Below are positions 27,537 through 37,939 of a DNA stretch of 64,000 nt, in pieces; positions within the stretch are counted from its first letter, which is position 1, and every line of letters begins with the position of its first letter. The stretch lies in contig WRMB01000008.1 in assembly GCA_009777345.1 (NCBI GenBank), forward strand, positions 1 through 64,000, written 5' to 3'. The notes below the pieces were generated by a model that was not told the origin of the DNA, made no database searches, and saw nothing but the letters and a program-made list of their open reading frames with translations. The stretch is from Micrococcales bacterium. GTDB lineage: Bacteria > Actinomycetota > Actinomycetes > Actinomycetales > Cellulomonadaceae. The translations under genes were made by a program, and so were the position numbers.

Positions 27537-28873
27537 CAGTGCGCTCCCGCCAGCTCGGCCCCGCGCGGACGGCGGGGAGTGTAGGCGAACAAGGTGCTGC
27601 GCTCCGGCGGGAACGCCTCGTCGGCCGGGGTGTGCATCCCGGCCTCGAACTCGTCACGGAAGTACTGGACACCCGAGACGACCGGGCTGACCGCCCCGTC
27701 GCCCAGCGCGCAGAACGCCTTGCCGAAGATGTTGTCGGACAGCTCGGACAGCAGATCGACGTCCCCGGGCCGACCCTTCCCGGCCTCCAGCCGCCTGAGC
27801 ACCTGGACCAGCCAGAACGTACCCTCCCGGCAGGGGGTGCACTTACCGCACGACTCGTGCTTGTAGAACTCCAGCCACCGAGTCACGACCCGGACCACCG
27901 AGGTGGTGTGGTCGAAGATCTGCAGCGCCCGGGTGCCGAGCATCGACCCAGCCTGGCCGACGGACTCGTAGTCCAGCGGCACGTCCAGGTGCTCGGCGGT
28001 CAGCAGCGGCGTGGACGACCCGCCCGGGGTCCAGAACTTCAGCTGGTTGCCGTTCCGGATACCTCCGGCCATGTCCAACAGCTCACGCAGCGTGATACCC
28101 AGCGGCGCCTCGTACTGGCCGGGCCGCACGACGTGCCCGGACAGCGAGAACAGCCCGTGCCCGGTGGACCGCTCGGTGCCCATCTGCTTGAACCAGTCCG
28201 CACCGCCGCGCACGATACCCGGCACCGACGCGATCGACTCGACGTTGTTCACGACGGTCGGCCGGGCGTACAGGCCCTCGACCGCGGGGAAGGGCGGCTT
28301 GAGCCGCGGCTGGCCCCGGCGACCCTCCAGCGAGTCCAGCAGCGCGGTCTCCTCGCCGCAGATATAGGCACCGGCCCCGGCGTGCACCGTCAGCTCCAGG
28401 TCGAAGCCCGAGCCCAGGATGTTCGAGCCCAGGTACCCGGACTTGCGGGCCTCGGCCGCCGCCTCCAGCAGCCGCCGGTAGACGTGCACCACCTCGCCGC
28501 GCAGGTAGACGAAGGCGTGGTGGCAGCCGATGGCGTAGGACGTGATGACGATGCCCTCGATCAGGCGCTGCGGGCTGGCCAGCATCAGCGGGATGTCCTT
28601 GCAGGTGCCCGGCTCGGACTCGTCGGCGTTGACCACCAGGTAGCGCGGTCCGCCGTCCGGGGCGGGCAGGAAGGTCCACTTCAGGCCGGTCGGGAAGCCC
28701 GCGCCGCCCCGGCCGCGCAGCCCGGAGTCCTTGACCGCGGCGACGATCTCCTCCGGTTTCATGGTCAGCGCCTTGCGCAGGCCGAGGTAGCCACCGTTGC
28801 TCAGGTAGACCGGCATGGTCCACGACCTGGCAGCGTCCCAGTCGCGGGACAGCACCGGGGTCAGCGTGGTCAT
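27536..28873 (-). CDS. nuoF: NADH-quinone oxidoreductase subunit F
   Basis: The 445-residue NADH-binding flavoprotein carries FMN and cluster N3. It shows [15 protein letters not shown] (NADH and FMN binding, about residues 55-70), the [19 protein letters not shown] loop and the cluster motif [12 protein letters not shown] near residue 345. It overlaps the nuoE stop by four bases. Confidence 0.98.
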   Translation of the reverse strand: MTTLTPVLSRDWDAARSWTMPVYLSNGGYLGLRKALTMKPEEIVAAVKDSGLRGRGGAGFPTGLKWTFLPAPDGGPRYLVVNADESEPGTCKDIPLMLASPQRLIEGIVITSYAIGCHHAFVYLRGEVVHVYRRLLEAAAEARKSGYLGSNILGSGFDLELTVHAGAGAYICGEETALLDSLEGRRGQPRLKPPFPAVEGLYARPTVVNNVESIASVPGIVRGGADWFKQMGTERSTGHGLFSLSGHVVRPGQYEAPLGITLRELLDMAGGIRNGNQLKFWTPGGSSTPLLTAEHLDVPLDYESVGQAGSMLGTRALQIFDHTTSVVRVVTRWLEFYKHESCGKCTPCREGTFWLVQVLRRLEAGKGRPGDVDLLSELSDNIFGKAFCALGDGAVSPVVSGVQYFRDEFEAGMHTPADEAFPPERSTLFAYTPRRPRGAELAGAH

Positions 28874-29619
28874 CGCGACTCCTCCTGGCTGGATGTCCTG
28901 GTTCGGCGGCGGGCGCCCTCGTCGGGCAGGGCGGGGGCGGTCCAGCGCTTCTGCTTGGCCAGCGCGATGCCCTGCAGCGTCGGCGCACCGGGCTCGCCCC
29001 CCTCGTCACCCCGGCCGTCGGGGAAGCCCGCCAGCACGTGCGACACCTCCTTGAACGTGGCGACCGAGTCGGCGCCGCGGGTCGGCACCGCCTTGCCCGC
29101 CCGCAGGTCGTCGACCAGCGCCACCGCCGACTGCGGTGTGGCGTTGTCGAAGAACTCCCAGTTGGCCATGACGACCGGGGCGTAGTCGCAGGCCGCGTTG
29201 CACTCCAGGCGCTCCAGCGTGATCAGCCCGTCGGCGGTGGTCTCGCCGTCGCCGATGCCGAGGTACTCGGCGATCTCGTCCCAGATCGCGTCGCCGCCCA
29301 TGACGGCGCACAGCGCGGTGACGCAGACACCCACCGTGTAGGTGCCGTTGGGGTGGCGCTTGTACTGGGTGTAGAAGGTCGCCACCGCCGACACCTGCGC
29401 CGGGGTCAGGTCCAGGATGTCGGCCGCGAACGCCACCCCGCGGGGAGAGACGTACCCGTCCTCCGACTGCACCAGGTGCAGGATCGGCAGCAGCGCCGAC
29501 CGCGGGTCCGGGTAGCGGGCGACGATCTGCGCCGCCTCGTCGGCCAGCCGGGCCCGGTCCGCCGCGTCGTACGACGTGGCGTGCACCGGGGGAACGTTGG
29601 TCTCGTGCTTCATAGCCAT
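28870..29619 (-). CDS. nuoE: NADH-quinone oxidoreductase subunit E
   Basis: The 249-residue subunit carries the 2Fe-2S cluster N1a. The thioredoxin-like domain has the four Cys ligands in VTALCAVMGGD and ECNAACDYAPVV; the first ligand pair here is C-x3-C-type spaced slightly unlike the classical C-x4-C. A C-terminal tail of about 75 residues is added, common in actinobacteria. ATG at 29619 overlaps the nuoD stop by one base; a second ATG two codons later is possible. Confidence 0.95.
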   Translation of the reverse strand: MAMKHETNVPPVHATSYDAADRARLADEAAQIVARYPDPRSALLPILHLVQSEDGYVSPRGVAFAADILDLTPAQVSAVATFYTQYKRHPNGTYTVGVCVTALCAVMGGDAIWDEIAEYLGIGDGETTADGLITLERLECNAACDYAPVVMANWEFFDNATPQSAVALVDDLRAGKAVPTRGADSVATFKEVSHVLAGFPDGRGDEGGEPGAPTLQGIALAKQKRWTAPALPDEGARRRTRTSSQEESR

Positions 29620-30983
29620 CAGCGGTCCACCCCTCCGAGCACCGGGTCGATCGACGCGATAGAGACCACGACGTCGGCCACCTGTCCGCCCTCGCACATC
29701 ACCGAGGTCGCCTGCAGGTTGTTGAACGACGGGTCCCGGAAATGGGCCCGGTACGGGTGCGTGCCCCCGTCGGAGACCAGGTGCACGCCCATCGTGCCGC
29801 GGGCGTGCTCGATGGACTGCCAGACCTGGCCGGGCGGGACCCGGAAGCCCTCGGTGACCAGCTTGAAGTGGTGGATGAGAGCCTCCATCGACGTGCCCAG
29901 GATCTGCTTGACGTGGGCCGGGGACTGGCCCTGCCCGTCACCGGCGACCGATATCTGGGCGGGCCAGGCGATCTTCTTGTCCGCGACCATCACCGGGGCG
30001 CCTGTGGTGGCGTCCAGCCGGTCGCAGGTCTGCTCGACGATCCGGATCGACTGGTAGATCTCCTCCAGGCGGACGATCATCCGGGCGTAGTTGTCCGCCT
30101 CGGTCGCGGTCGGGATGTCGAAGTCGTAGGTCTCGTAGCCGCAGTACGGCTCGGTCTTGCGCACGTCGTAGGGCAGGCCGGTGGCGCGCAGCAGCGGCCC
30201 GGTCAGCCCCAGGGCCATGCAGGCCGCCGTCGACAGGTACCCGGTCTCCTTCATCCGCAGGTGGACGATGGGATTGGCCAGGACCAGGTCTTCCAGGCCC
30301 CGCAGGTACCCGCGCACGCTCTTCATCTTCTTGCGCACGAAGGCCGTGGTGTCCGGCGGGACGTCCTGCGACACCCCGCCGGGGCGGATGTAGCCGTGGT
30401 TCATGCGCAGCCCGGTGATCATCTCCAGGATCTCCAGGACGTCCTCGCGGGCCTGGAAGCCGAGCATCATCACCGTCGTCGCGCCCATCTCGTTGCCCCC
30501 GGTACCGAGGAAGACCAGGTGGGACGAGATCCGGTTCAGCTCCATCACGAGCACCCGGACGACCGAGGCGCGCTCGGGCACGTCGTCGGTCACGCCCAGC
30601 AGCTTCTCCACCGCCAGGCAGTAGGCGCCCTCCTGGAACAGCGGGGCCAGGTAGTCCATCCGGGTGCACAGCGTCACGCCCTGGGCCCAGGTGCGGTACT
30701 CCATGGTCTTCTCGATGCCGGTGTGCAGGTAGCCGATGCCGGCGCGGGCCTCGGTCACCGTCTCGCCGTCGATCTCCAGCATCAGGCGCAGCACGCCGTG
30801 GGTGGACGGGTGCTGGGGGCCCATGTTGACGACGATCCGCTCCTCGCCCAGGCGCGCGGCCTCGGCGGCGATATCGGACCAGTCGTCGCCGACGGAGTCG
30901 AAGACGGGGACACCGGCCAGATCGTCGTCGTGCAGGGCGCCGGTCGAGTGCGGCGTGCCGGTGGGGGGTGTCTGGGTGCTCAT
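29619..30983 (-). CDS. nuoD: NADH-quinone oxidoreductase subunit D
   Basis: The 454-residue 49-kDa-type subunit forms the quinone site with nuoB. It has the [20 protein letters not shown] signature (about residues 55-74), [11 protein letters not shown] and the C-terminal [11 protein letters not shown] region. About 40 extra residues precede the conserved core. It is coupled to nuoC (shares one base). Confidence 0.98.
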   Translation of the reverse strand: MSTQTPPTGTPHSTGALHDDDLAGVPVFDSVGDDWSDIAAEAARLGEERIVVNMGPQHPSTHGVLRLMLEIDGETVTEARAGIGYLHTGIEKTMEYRTWAQGVTLCTRMDYLAPLFQEGAYCLAVEKLLGVTDDVPERASVVRVLVMELNRISSHLVFLGTGGNEMGATTVMMLGFQAREDVLEILEMITGLRMNHGYIRPGGVSQDVPPDTTAFVRKKMKSVRGYLRGLEDLVLANPIVHLRMKETGYLSTAACMALGLTGPLLRATGLPYDVRKTEPYCGYETYDFDIPTATEADNYARMIVRLEEIYQSIRIVEQTCDRLDATTGAPVMVADKKIAWPAQISVAGDGQGQSPAHVKQILGTSMEALIHHFKLVTEGFRVPPGQVWQSIEHARGTMGVHLVSDGGTHPYRAHFRDPSFNNLQATSVMCEGGQVADVVVSIASIDPVLGGVDR

Positions 30984-31717
30984 CAGCGGTACGCCCTCCG
31001 CTCGTCAGGTGGGGGCACCGTGGCGCCCTTGAACTCGACCGGGATGCCGTTCAGCGGGTAGTCCTTGCGCTGCGGGTGACCCGCCCAGTCGTCGGGCATG
31101 TGGATCCGGGACAGGCCGGGGTGGCCGTCGAAGACGATGCCGAAGAAGTCGAACGTCTCGCGTTCGTGCCAGTCGTTGGTCGGGTAGACCGAGGTCGTCG
31201 ACGGGATGTGCCGGTCGGCGTCGTCCACCGCGACCTCCAGCCGCAGCTGGCGGCCGTGGGTGACCGACACCAGGTGGTACACGGCGTGCAGCTCGCGGTG
31301 CTCGTCGGCCGGGTAGTGCACGCCCGAGACGCCGAGGGACAGCTCGAAACGCAGGTCCGGGTCGTCGCGCAGGGCCTGGCAGACCGTCACCAGGTGCTCG
31401 GCCGCCACGTGCAGGGTCAGCTCGCCGCGGTCCACCACCACGTACTCGACGGCCTGGGCGAACCCGGGGCCGTCTTCGTCCATCACCTCGGCCAGGACGT
31501 CCACCACCTCGTCGAACCAGCCGCCGTACGGCCGTTCGCTGGGACCGGGCAGGACGACCGTGGTGACCAGACCGCCGTACCCGGAGGTGTCGCCGGTCCC
31601 GCTGGGACCGAACATGCCGTGGCGTATGTCCACGATCTCCAGCAGGGGGTGCTCGCCCGCCTCGGCCCGGACGACGGCCTGGCCGCGGGCCGGAGTCTTG
31701 TCCTCGCTCGTCGTCAT
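30983..31717 (-). CDS. nuoC: NADH-quinone oxidoreductase subunit C
   Basis: The 244-residue 30-kDa-type subunit has the signature [20 protein letters not shown] followed by [19 protein letters not shown] near the C-terminus. ATG at 31717 overlaps the nuoB stop (ATGA). The longer frame upstream lies inside nuoB. Confidence 0.97.
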   Translation of the reverse strand: MTTSEDKTPARGQAVVRAEAGEHPLLEIVDIRHGMFGPSGTGDTSGYGGLVTTVVLPGPSERPYGGWFDEVVDVLAEVMDEDGPGFAQAVEYVVVDRGELTLHVAAEHLVTVCQALRDDPDLRFELSLGVSGVHYPADEHRELHAVYHLVSVTHGRQLRLEVAVDDADRHIPSTTSVYPTNDWHERETFDFFGIVFDGHPGLSRIHMPDDWAGHPQRKDYPLNGIPVEFKGATVPPPDERRAYR

Positions 31718-32268
31718 CGCAGCAGACCTGTCATGTGAGAGGTGGGTTCGGCCGCCAGCGCGGCCTTCTCGACCGCGGCAGCGATCTCCTTCTTGTGCCC
31801 CAGCAGCGGTTCGTGCTGGACCTGGTCGTGCAGCGCCAGCAGCGCGTGGATGAGCATCTCGGGCCGCGGCGGACAGCCGGGCAGGTAGATGTCCACCGGC
31901 AGGACGTGGTCCACACCCTGCACGATCGCATAGTTGTTGAACATGCCGCCGGAGGACGCGCACACCCCCATGGACAGCACCCACTTCGGCTCGGCCATCT
32001 GGTCGTAGACCTGCCGCGCCACGGGGGCCATCTTCTGCGACAGCCGCCCGGCCACGATCATCAGGTCGGCGTTGCGCGGCGAGGCCCGGAACACCTCCAT
32101 CCCGATCCGGGAGATGTCGAAACGGGCGCACCCGGTCGCCATCATCTCGATCGAGCAGCAGGCCAGGCCGAAGGTCACCGGCCAGACGGACGCCTTGCGG
32201 GCCCACCCGGCCAGGTTCTCGACCGTGCCCAGCAGGATCCCCGAAGGGACGGATTGCTCGTTCGTCAT
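31714..32268 (-). CDS. nuoB: NADH-quinone oxidoreductase subunit B
   Basis: The 184-residue subunit carries cluster N2, the last electron donor to menaquinone. Ligands are in [18 protein letters not shown] and PGCPPRPE. The start at 32268 has AGGGAGG six bases upstream; an in-frame ATG 13 codons earlier is unlikely. It follows nuoA by 16 bases. Confidence 0.98.
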   Translation of the reverse strand: MTNEQSVPSGILLGTVENLAGWARKASVWPVTFGLACCSIEMMATGCARFDISRIGMEVFRASPRNADLMIVAGRLSQKMAPVARQVYDQMAEPKWVLSMGVCASSGGMFNNYAIVQGVDHVLPVDIYLPGCPPRPEMLIHALLALHDQVQHEPLLGHKKEIAAAVEKAALAAEPTSHMTGLLR

Positions 32269-32284
32269 CTCAGCCTCCCTGGCC

Positions 32285-32644
32285 TCAGTCCCACTCCAGG
32301 CCGCCACGGCGCCACTCGTACACCAGCGGCACCGTGATCAGCACGAGGAACGACATCATCGCGACCGCGCCGAACATGCCCAGCGTCACGAAGCCCACCG
32401 CCCACGGGTAGAGGAAGACGACCTCGATGTCGAAGATGATGAAGGTCATCGCGACCAGGTAGTACTTCACCGGGAACCGGCCGCCGCCCAGGGCGTGCGG
32501 GGTGGGCTGGATACCGCACTCGTAGGCCTCGAGCTTGGCGCGGTTGCCCCGCCTGGGCCCCAGCACCGCGCTGGCGGCCAGGCCGCCGACGGCGAGCACC
32601 AGCGCCAGGCCCATCATCATGAGCAGCGGGACGTACGGGTTCAT
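32285..32644 (-). CDS. nuoA: NADH-quinone oxidoreductase subunit A
   Basis: The 119-residue first subunit has three membrane helices and the conserved YECGIQP and [14 protein letters not shown] stretches. ATG at 32644 is preceded by GGAGGACAGCGCA. It is the first gene of the 14-gene nuo operon and lies 79 bases after the menJ stop, so the operon may also be read from the menaquinone gene upstream. Confidence 0.97.
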   Translation of the reverse strand: MNPYVPLLMMMGLALVLAVGGLAASAVLGPRRGNRAKLEAYECGIQPTPHALGGGRFPVKYYLVAMTFIIFDIEVVFLYPWAVGFVTLGMFGAVAMMSFLVLITVPLVYEWRRGGLEWD

Positions 32645-32723
32645 TGCGCTGTCCTCCATGTCGCCGACCTCATACCACTGCCTTCCTCGTGCCGCTCCGT
32701 CGTGCTGTCCTCATACCGCGCCC

Positions 32724-33998
32724 TCATGCCGCGGGCGCCAGCCGGGCGAGCCCGGCGATGACCCTGTCCATGACATCGCCGCCGACCGGTTCGTAGCAGT
32801 CGGACAGCAGCTTGTGGGTGAACCGCATGAGCTGGGGCCGAGGTAGACCGTACCGGGTACAGACCCGCATGACCCGCGGGTTCTCGATGAGTCGCACGAA
32901 TCCACGTCCCAGTGTGTAGTAGCCACCCAGATCGTCCTTCATCCGTGACTGGTAGGTCGCCAGCGCTCGTTCCTGGCCCGCCCTGGAGCTGCGGGCCAAC
33001 GACTGGGCGACCGTGTCCGCCGCAACCCGTCCGGCCTGCAGCGCATAGGCGATCCCCTCGCCGTTGAACGGGCTGACCATACCCCCCGCGTCCCCTACGA
33101 GCACCATCCCGTCCGCGTACAGCGGCTGCCGGTTGAAACCCATCGGCAGCGCCGCGCCGCGCACCGGGCCCAGCTGGCGGTCCGGCGTCAGCCCCCACTC
33201 GGCCGGGGCGTGGGTCGTCCAGCGGGAGAACAGGTCCTTGTAGTCCACCCGGGTCGCCGCCGACGTCGAGGACACCGAGCCCAGGCCGACGTTCACCGTG
33301 CCGTCGCCCAGCGGGAAGATCCAGCCGTACCCGGGCATCAGGGCCGAACGGCCCGGCGCGCCGTCCCACAGCTCCAGGTGGCTGATCATCCACGGGTCGT
33401 CGTGCAGCGGCGAGCGGAAGTAGGTGCGCACCGCGACGCCCAGCGGCCGGTCGGTGCGCGGCGCCCGGCCCAGCGCCGTCGCCAGCCGGGACGAGGCCCC
33501 GTCGGCCGCGACGACCACCCGGGCCCGGTAGGTCTGCTCGGCCGCCCTGGTCCCGGCCGACCGGGCGGCGACCCCGACCACCCGGCCCGTGCGCTCGTCG
33601 CGGACCGGCCCGGTGACCACGGTCCGTTCCACCAGCTTGGCCCCGGCGGCCCGGGCGTGCTCGACCAGCCTCTGGTCCAGCGACAGGCGGGCCCGGGCCA
33701 TGCCGTACGACGGATAGCTGGACATCTCGGGCCAGGGCAGCTCGACGACGTGCCCACCCCCGTACACCCGCAGGCCCCGGTTGCGGATCCAGCCGTCGGC
33801 CCGGCGGATCGGCAGTCCCATCCGGACCAGCTCGGCCACCGCGCGGGGCGTCAGACCGTCGCCGCACACCTTCTCGCGCGGGAACTGGGCCTTGTCCAGC
33901 AGCAGGACCTCCAGGCCCGCCTGGGCGCACCAGTACGCTGCCGCGGCGCCTGCGGGGCCTGCGCCGACGATGACGACATCGGCGTCATCGGTCGTCAT
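32724..33998 (-). CDS. menJ: Geranylgeranyl reductase family protein (menaquinone reductase MenJ-like)
   Basis: A flavin-dependent enzyme of 424 residues that in mycobacteria saturates one isoprene unit of the menaquinone side chain. It has the N-terminal FAD motif VVIVGAGPAGAAAAYWCAQAG, the PREKVCGDGLTPRAV signature near residue 45, and GDAGGMVSPFNGEGIAYAL near residue 295. The ATG at 33998 is preferred over a GTG two codons upstream because GGGG lies at good spacing. It lies between menG and nuoA, so a role in menaquinone is well supported; a carotenoid or lipid role is less likely. Confidence 0.88.
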   Translation of the reverse strand: MTTDDADVVIVGAGPAGAAAAYWCAQAGLEVLLLDKAQFPREKVCGDGLTPRAVAELVRMGLPIRRADGWIRNRGLRVYGGGHVVELPWPEMSSYPSYGMARARLSLDQRLVEHARAAGAKLVERTVVTGPVRDERTGRVVGVAARSAGTRAAEQTYRARVVVAADGASSRLATALGRAPRTDRPLGVAVRTYFRSPLHDDPWMISHLELWDGAPGRSALMPGYGWIFPLGDGTVNVGLGSVSSTSAATRVDYKDLFSRWTTHAPAEWGLTPDRQLGPVRGAALPMGFNRQPLYADGMVLVGDAGGMVSPFNGEGIAYALQAGRVAADTVAQSLARSSRAGQERALATYQSRMKDDLGGYYTLGRGFVRLIENPRVMRVCTRYGLPRPQLMRFTHKLLSDCYEPVGGDVMDRVIAGLARLAPAA

Positions 33999-34104
33999 GG
34001 CCACCCCAGTTCCCTACCTGTGCTCCGCGATCGGATACCTGTTGGATACCTGTGCGGGAGTCTATCGGGGACGACGGGAGCTGTCTGCGAAGGGTGACCT
34101 AAGT

Positions 34105-34127
34105 CCCAGTGAGATTTCTCACACTGG
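34105..34127. promoter_or_regulatory. Palindrome in the menG-menJ spacer
   Basis: GTGAGATTTCTCAC forms a perfect 6-bp inverted repeat around TT, flanked by CCA and ACTGG. It lies about 110 bases before the menJ start and 30 bases after the menG stop. It may be an operator for menJ-nuo transcription. No T-run marks it as a terminator. Confidence 0.4.
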
Positions 34128-34155
34128 ACAGATCGCCCGGTACTGGTGTATGGCA

Positions 34156-34860
34156 TCACAAGACCGGTCCAGGCCGGACGGCCCGGTGCAGCGCCGCGAT
34201 ACCGCCGGTCAGGTTCCGGTAGGCCACCTGGCCCCAGCCCGCGTCCTGGACCTGCTCGGCCAGGCCCACCTGGTCCGGCCACTGCCGGATCGACTCGACG
34301 AGGTACTCGTAGGCGTCGTCGATGCTGGCCACCGCCTGCACCAGGGTCGGCAGGACGGTGCGCAGGTACAGCTCGTGGGCGGTGCGCAGCGCCCACGACG
34401 GCGGGGTGGAGAACTCGCACACGACGAGCCGCCCGCCCGGGCGGGTGACGCGCAGCATCTCGGCCAGCGCCCCGTCCACGTCGGGCACGTTGCGCAGCCC
34501 GAAGGAGATCGTCACCACGTCGAACGAGGCGTCGGCGAACGGCAGCGCCAGGGCGTCCCCGGCGACGAACGCCAGGTCCGGACGGCGGTGACGCCCCTGG
34601 GTGACCATGCCGACCGACAGGTCGCAGGCCACCACCTGGGCGCCGAGATCGGCGTACGGGGCCGTGGACGTGCCCGTCCCGGCCGCCAGGTCCAGCACCG
34701 TGTCGCCGACGCCCGCACCGACGGCCCGCACCGTCGCGCGCCGCCACGACCGGTCCTGGCCGAGCGACATCACGTCGTTGGTCACGTCGTACCGCGGGGC
34801 GATGGTGTCGAACATGGTCGCCACGTCACGCTGTCGTTTGTCCAGACCGGCTCGAGCCAC
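34156..34860 (-). CDS. menG: Demethylmenaquinone methyltransferase
   Basis: The 234-residue S-adenosylmethionine-dependent enzyme makes the last methylation of menaquinone. It has the UbiE/MenG signature [20 protein letters not shown], the SAM motif [10 protein letters not shown] and [10 protein letters not shown] chose GTG at 34860 because family members begin a few residues before the [10 protein letters not shown] segment. An ATG at 34902 would add 14 unlike residues and sits two bases from a TAGGTT -10-like box. It is divergent from menF. Confidence 0.93.
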   Translation of the reverse strand: MARAGLDKRQRDVATMFDTIAPRYDVTNDVMSLGQDRSWRRATVRAVGAGVGDTVLDLAAGTGTSTAPYADLGAQVVACDLSVGMVTQGRHRRPDLAFVAGDALALPFADASFDVVTISFGLRNVPDVDGALAEMLRVTRPGGRLVVCEFSTPPSWALRTAHELYLRTVLPTLVQAVASIDDAYEYLVESIRQWPDQVGLAEQVQDAGWGQVAYRNLTGGIAALHRAVRPGPVL

Positions 34861-34988
34861 GGGGACATCTTGGCAGAAGCCGCCCGGACCACCGCTGGCC
34901 ATACAACCTATTGAGACGAGTGCAAAACGGGCTCACCCGTCCGGCTGAGCGGATCCCGAGACGATCTGGCCTCCGAGGCGGCGCCGAC

Positions 34989-35003
34989 TACAGTGGCCGA
35001 CGA
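34989..35003 (+). promoter_or_regulatory. -10 box of menF, probable leaderless transcript
   Basis: TACAGT at 34989-34994 is followed by 8 bases and then the menF ATG, so transcription should begin at or next to the start codon. No Shine-Dalgarno sequence precedes the ATG, in line with a leaderless mRNA. Confidence 0.55.
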
Positions 35004-36283
35004 TGAGCACCACCCCGATGCGCGACGACCCGGTCGGCGCCCAGACCTTGGTCGTGCGTACCGTGGCCTTCGACGACCCCCCCACGAGCGGCGACCTGCT
35101 ACGGCTGCTGCCCGCCGACGCCCCGCTGAGCTGGGTGCGCCGCGGCGACGGGCTGGTCGGCTGGGGCACCGCCGCCCGGATCGACGTCACCGGACCGGAC
35201 CAGGTCGCCGCCGCGCAGGCCGCCTGGGCGGCCCTGGTGGACCGCGCGGTGGTGCGCGACGAGATCGGCCTGCCGGGCACCGGACCGGTGGCGTTCGGGT
35301 CGTTCGCCTTCGACCCGACCACGGCCGACGGGGTGCTCGTCGTCCCGGCGGTGCTGGTCGGACGGCGCGACGGACAGACCTGGCTGACCACCGTCGGCCC
35401 GGCCGCGACCCGGCGCACCACGGTGTCGGTCGCCGCCCCGGTGCGCGCCCCCGGCCCGGTCCGCTACTCCTACGGCGCCCTGGACCCGCAGACCTGGGCG
35501 GCCCGGGTGGCCGACGCGGTCGCCGTCATCCGCTCCGGCGGGGCCGACAAGGTGGTGCTGGCCCGGGACGTCGTCGCCCGCACCACCGAACCGCTGGACG
35601 TGCGCTGGGCGCTCGACCGGCTGGCACGGCGGTACGACACCTGCTGGACCTTCTGCGTCGACGGTCTGGTCGGGGCCACCCCCGAGCTGCTGGTGCGGGC
35701 CGAGCGCGGGCTGGTCACCTCCCGGGTGCTGGCCGGGACCATCCAGCGCACCGGCGACGACGAGGCCGACCTGGCGCGCGCCGGGGTGCTGGCGCACTCC
35801 TCCAAGGACCTCGAGGAGCACGAGTACGCGGTGCGGTCCGTGGCGGGCGCGCTGGCCCCCTACTGCACCTCGGCCAACGTGCCGGACGTGCCGTTCGTGC
35901 TGTCCTTGCCCAACGTCCTGCACCTGGCCTCGGACATCACCGGGGTGCTGGCCCGCCCCACGACCGGGTCGCTGGGCATGGTCGCGGCCCTGCACCCGTC
36001 GGCCGCGGTCTGCGGCACCCCGGCCCCGACCGCCGCCGACCTGATCCGCGAGCTGGAGCAGATGGACCGCGGCCGCTACGCCGGACCGGTCGGCTGGACC
36101 GGTGCCGACGGCGACGGCGAGTGGGGCATCGCCCTGCGCTGCGCCCAGGTGGACCCGACCGACCCCCGCACGGTGCGGCTGTTCGCCGGGTGCGGCGTCG
36201 TGGCGGCGTCCGACCCGGTCGCCGAGCTGGCCGAGTCCCAGGCCAAGCTGGAGCCGATGCGGTACGCCCTCGGCTCCGGCTGA
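35003..36283 (+). CDS. menF: Isochorismate synthase
   Basis: The 426-residue enzyme converts chorismate to isochorismate, the entry step of menaquinone synthesis. The chorismate-binding domain shows DKVVLARDVVA (about residue 180), ATPELLVRAERG and SRVLAGTIQRTGD, SSKDLEEHEY, and the C-terminal GPVGWTGADGDGEWGIALRCA. There is no pyruvate-lyase context (no pchB), and menD follows two genes on, so the menaquinone role is secure. The ATG lies 8 bases after a -10 box. Confidence 0.93.
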   Translation: MSTTPMRDDPVGAQTLVVRTVAFDDPPTSGDLLRLLPADAPLSWVRRGDGLVGWGTAARIDVTGPDQVAAAQAAWAALVDRAVVRDEIGLPGTGPVAFGSFAFDPTTADGVLVVPAVLVGRRDGQTWLTTVGPAATRRTTVSVAAPVRAPGPVRYSYGALDPQTWAARVADAVAVIRSGGADKVVLARDVVARTTEPLDVRWALDRLARRYDTCWTFCVDGLVGATPELLVRAERGLVTSRVLAGTIQRTGDDEADLARAGVLAHSSKDLEEHEYAVRSVAGALAPYCTSANVPDVPFVLSLPNVLHLASDITGVLARPTTGSLGMVAALHPSAAVCGTPAPTAADLIRELEQMDRGRYAGPVGWTGADGDGEWGIALRCAQVDPTDPRTVRLFAGCGVVAASDPVAELAESQAKLEPMRYALGSG

Positions 36284-36293
36284 CCGGCTGGGC

Positions 36294-37889
36294 TCAGGGG
36301 GGTTCCGGCGTGGGCTGGGCGATCTCCTCGTCGGGGCGCGAGGTCAAGGTGACGTCGACGGTCAGGGCCTGGCCGTCGCGGACTATGGTCAAGGTGACCT
36401 CGTCACCAGCGCTGTAGGACCGCACGAAGGCCGTCAGCGCTTCGCGGCTCTGGACCGGCTCGTCGTTGAACGCCACGATGACGTCGCCTTCCACCAGACC
36501 AACCTCCGCGGCCGGCGTGCCTGTCTCGACCCGGACCACCTTGGCCCCGGTGCGCGTCACACCGTCGGCCTCCGTCGTGATGCTGTTCAGAAGCACCCCG
36601 AGGTAGGCGTGCCGTGCGACGTGATCAGGGTTGTTGACCAGCTGGCTGGCGATGTTCTTGACCAGGTTCACCGGGATCGCGAAACCCAGACCGATAGAAC
36701 CGCCCTGGCCACCGGACTGCACGAAGGTGATGATCGACGCGTTGATACCGATGACCTTGCCCTCGCCGTCGAACAGCGGGCCACCGGAGTTGCCCGGGTT
36801 GACCGACGCGTCCACCTGGATGGTGTTGGTCACCAGCTCTGGCATGCCGTCCGGGCCCATCGGCCGGTTCAGCGCCGAGACGACTCCGGTAGTCGCGGTG
36901 TTCTGCAGCCCCATCGGACTGCCGACGGCCATCACCGGCTGGCCGACCCTCACGGTGGACGAGTCTCCCAGGGCGGCCGGAGACAGGTCGTCCGGCGGAC
37001 TGTCGAGCCGCACGACGGCGAGGTCGGTCGTCGGATCGGTGCCGACGATATCCGCGGAGTAGACCCGACCGTCAGCCAGCATCACGCGGACCGTACCGTC
37101 CTCGGCGTCGGCCACGACGTGGTTGTTGGTGATTATGTCGCCCTCGGGGCTGAAGAGGACACCAGAACCCGACGCGTCGCTCGTCTCGATGGCCACGACG
37201 GAGCTGGTCACCGTCGCGGCCACCCGCTCCCAGTCCGGCTGGGACACCGACGAACCCTCGACCGGGACGCCCTCCACGGTGGACTGGCCGATGGTGGCCA
37301 CCGACGCCGGGCGGGGAGTGCTCTTCGAGGTGGCGGAGTCGTCGGCCAGCCGGTCCAGGGCGAGGGAGGTGCCAGCCGACACCAGCAGCGCCGTCACCGC
37401 GGCGGCGACGACGGTCACCCAGACCGACCGCTGCTGGCGGACCCCCGGGTCCGGAACCGGTCCAGGACGGGCCCCGTAGCCGCCGGACTGGACGGGGTAG
37501 ACCGACGAGGACGGGGGCGGCGCCGCCGGGTAGCCCGGCGGCGGGTAGCCCGGCGTCGGCCCGAGCACGGAACCGGGCGGCGGTGCTCCCCAGGCGGGAG
37601 CGGGCCCCGGTCGGACCGGCGCAGGCGGGACCGGTGCCGGTGGGGCAGCGGACTGCGGTGGGGTCGGCGGCGGACCGACGGGCCGCGGGGCCTTGGGATC
37701 CCCGGGGTGAACCGCGCCGGGAGGAGGCGGGGCGGACGGCGACACCCTGGGGGGCTCGGACGTCAAGACCGCGGGCTCCGCCGGGACCGGCGCCGGGCTC
37801 TCTGACGCCGGGGGCGGCGGACCGGCGTCCGGCACGGTGGGTGGATCGTCCGACCCTGGGTCGGGCCGGGCATCGTCCGGAGTGGACAT
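36294..37889 (-). CDS. HtrA/DegP-type serine protease with PDZ domain
   Basis: The 531-residue envelope protease has a proline-rich cytoplasmic N-terminus of about 155 residues, one membrane helix (about 157-180), a trypsin-like domain and a C-terminal PDZ domain (about 430-520). The catalytic triad is His in NNHVV (near 256), Asp in TTDLAVV (near 287) and Ser in GNSGGPL (near 365). It probably handles misfolded proteins outside the membrane. ATG at 37889 has GGAGG at good spacing. It lies between menF and menD but is not part of the pathway. Confidence 0.93.
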   Translation of the reverse strand: MSTPDDARPDPGSDDPPTVPDAGPPPPASESPAPVPAEPAVLTSEPPRVSPSAPPPPGAVHPGDPKAPRPVGPPPTPPQSAAPPAPVPPAPVRPGPAPAWGAPPPGSVLGPTPGYPPPGYPAAPPPSSSVYPVQSGGYGARPGPVPDPGVRQQRSVWVTVVAAAVTALLVSAGTSLALDRLADDSATSKSTPRPASVATIGQSTVEGVPVEGSSVSQPDWERVAATVTSSVVAIETSDASGSGVLFSPEGDIITNNHVVADAEDGTVRVMLADGRVYSADIVGTDPTTDLAVVRLDSPPDDLSPAALGDSSTVRVGQPVMAVGSPMGLQNTATTGVVSALNRPMGPDGMPELVTNTIQVDASVNPGNSGGPLFDGEGKVIGINASIITFVQSGGQGGSIGLGFAIPVNLVKNIASQLVNNPDHVARHAYLGVLLNSITTEADGVTRTGAKVVRVETGTPAAEVGLVEGDVIVAFNDEPVQSREALTAFVRSYSAGDEVTLTIVRDGQALTVDVTLTSRPDEEIAQPTPEPP

Positions 37890-37913
37890 CACGTACCTCC
37901 TCGTTCCCTACGA

Positions 37914-37939
37914 TCTCACAACACCGTCTCACAACACCG
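37914..37939. repeat. 13-bp tandem repeat upstream of the HtrA-like gene
   Basis: TCTCACAACACCG occurs twice in a row at 37914-37926 and 37927-37939, 25 bases before the protease start codon. On the minus strand it reads CGGTGTTGTGAGA twice and may be a regulator site. The rest of the 250-base spacer up to menD has nothing else I can identify. Confidence 0.6.
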
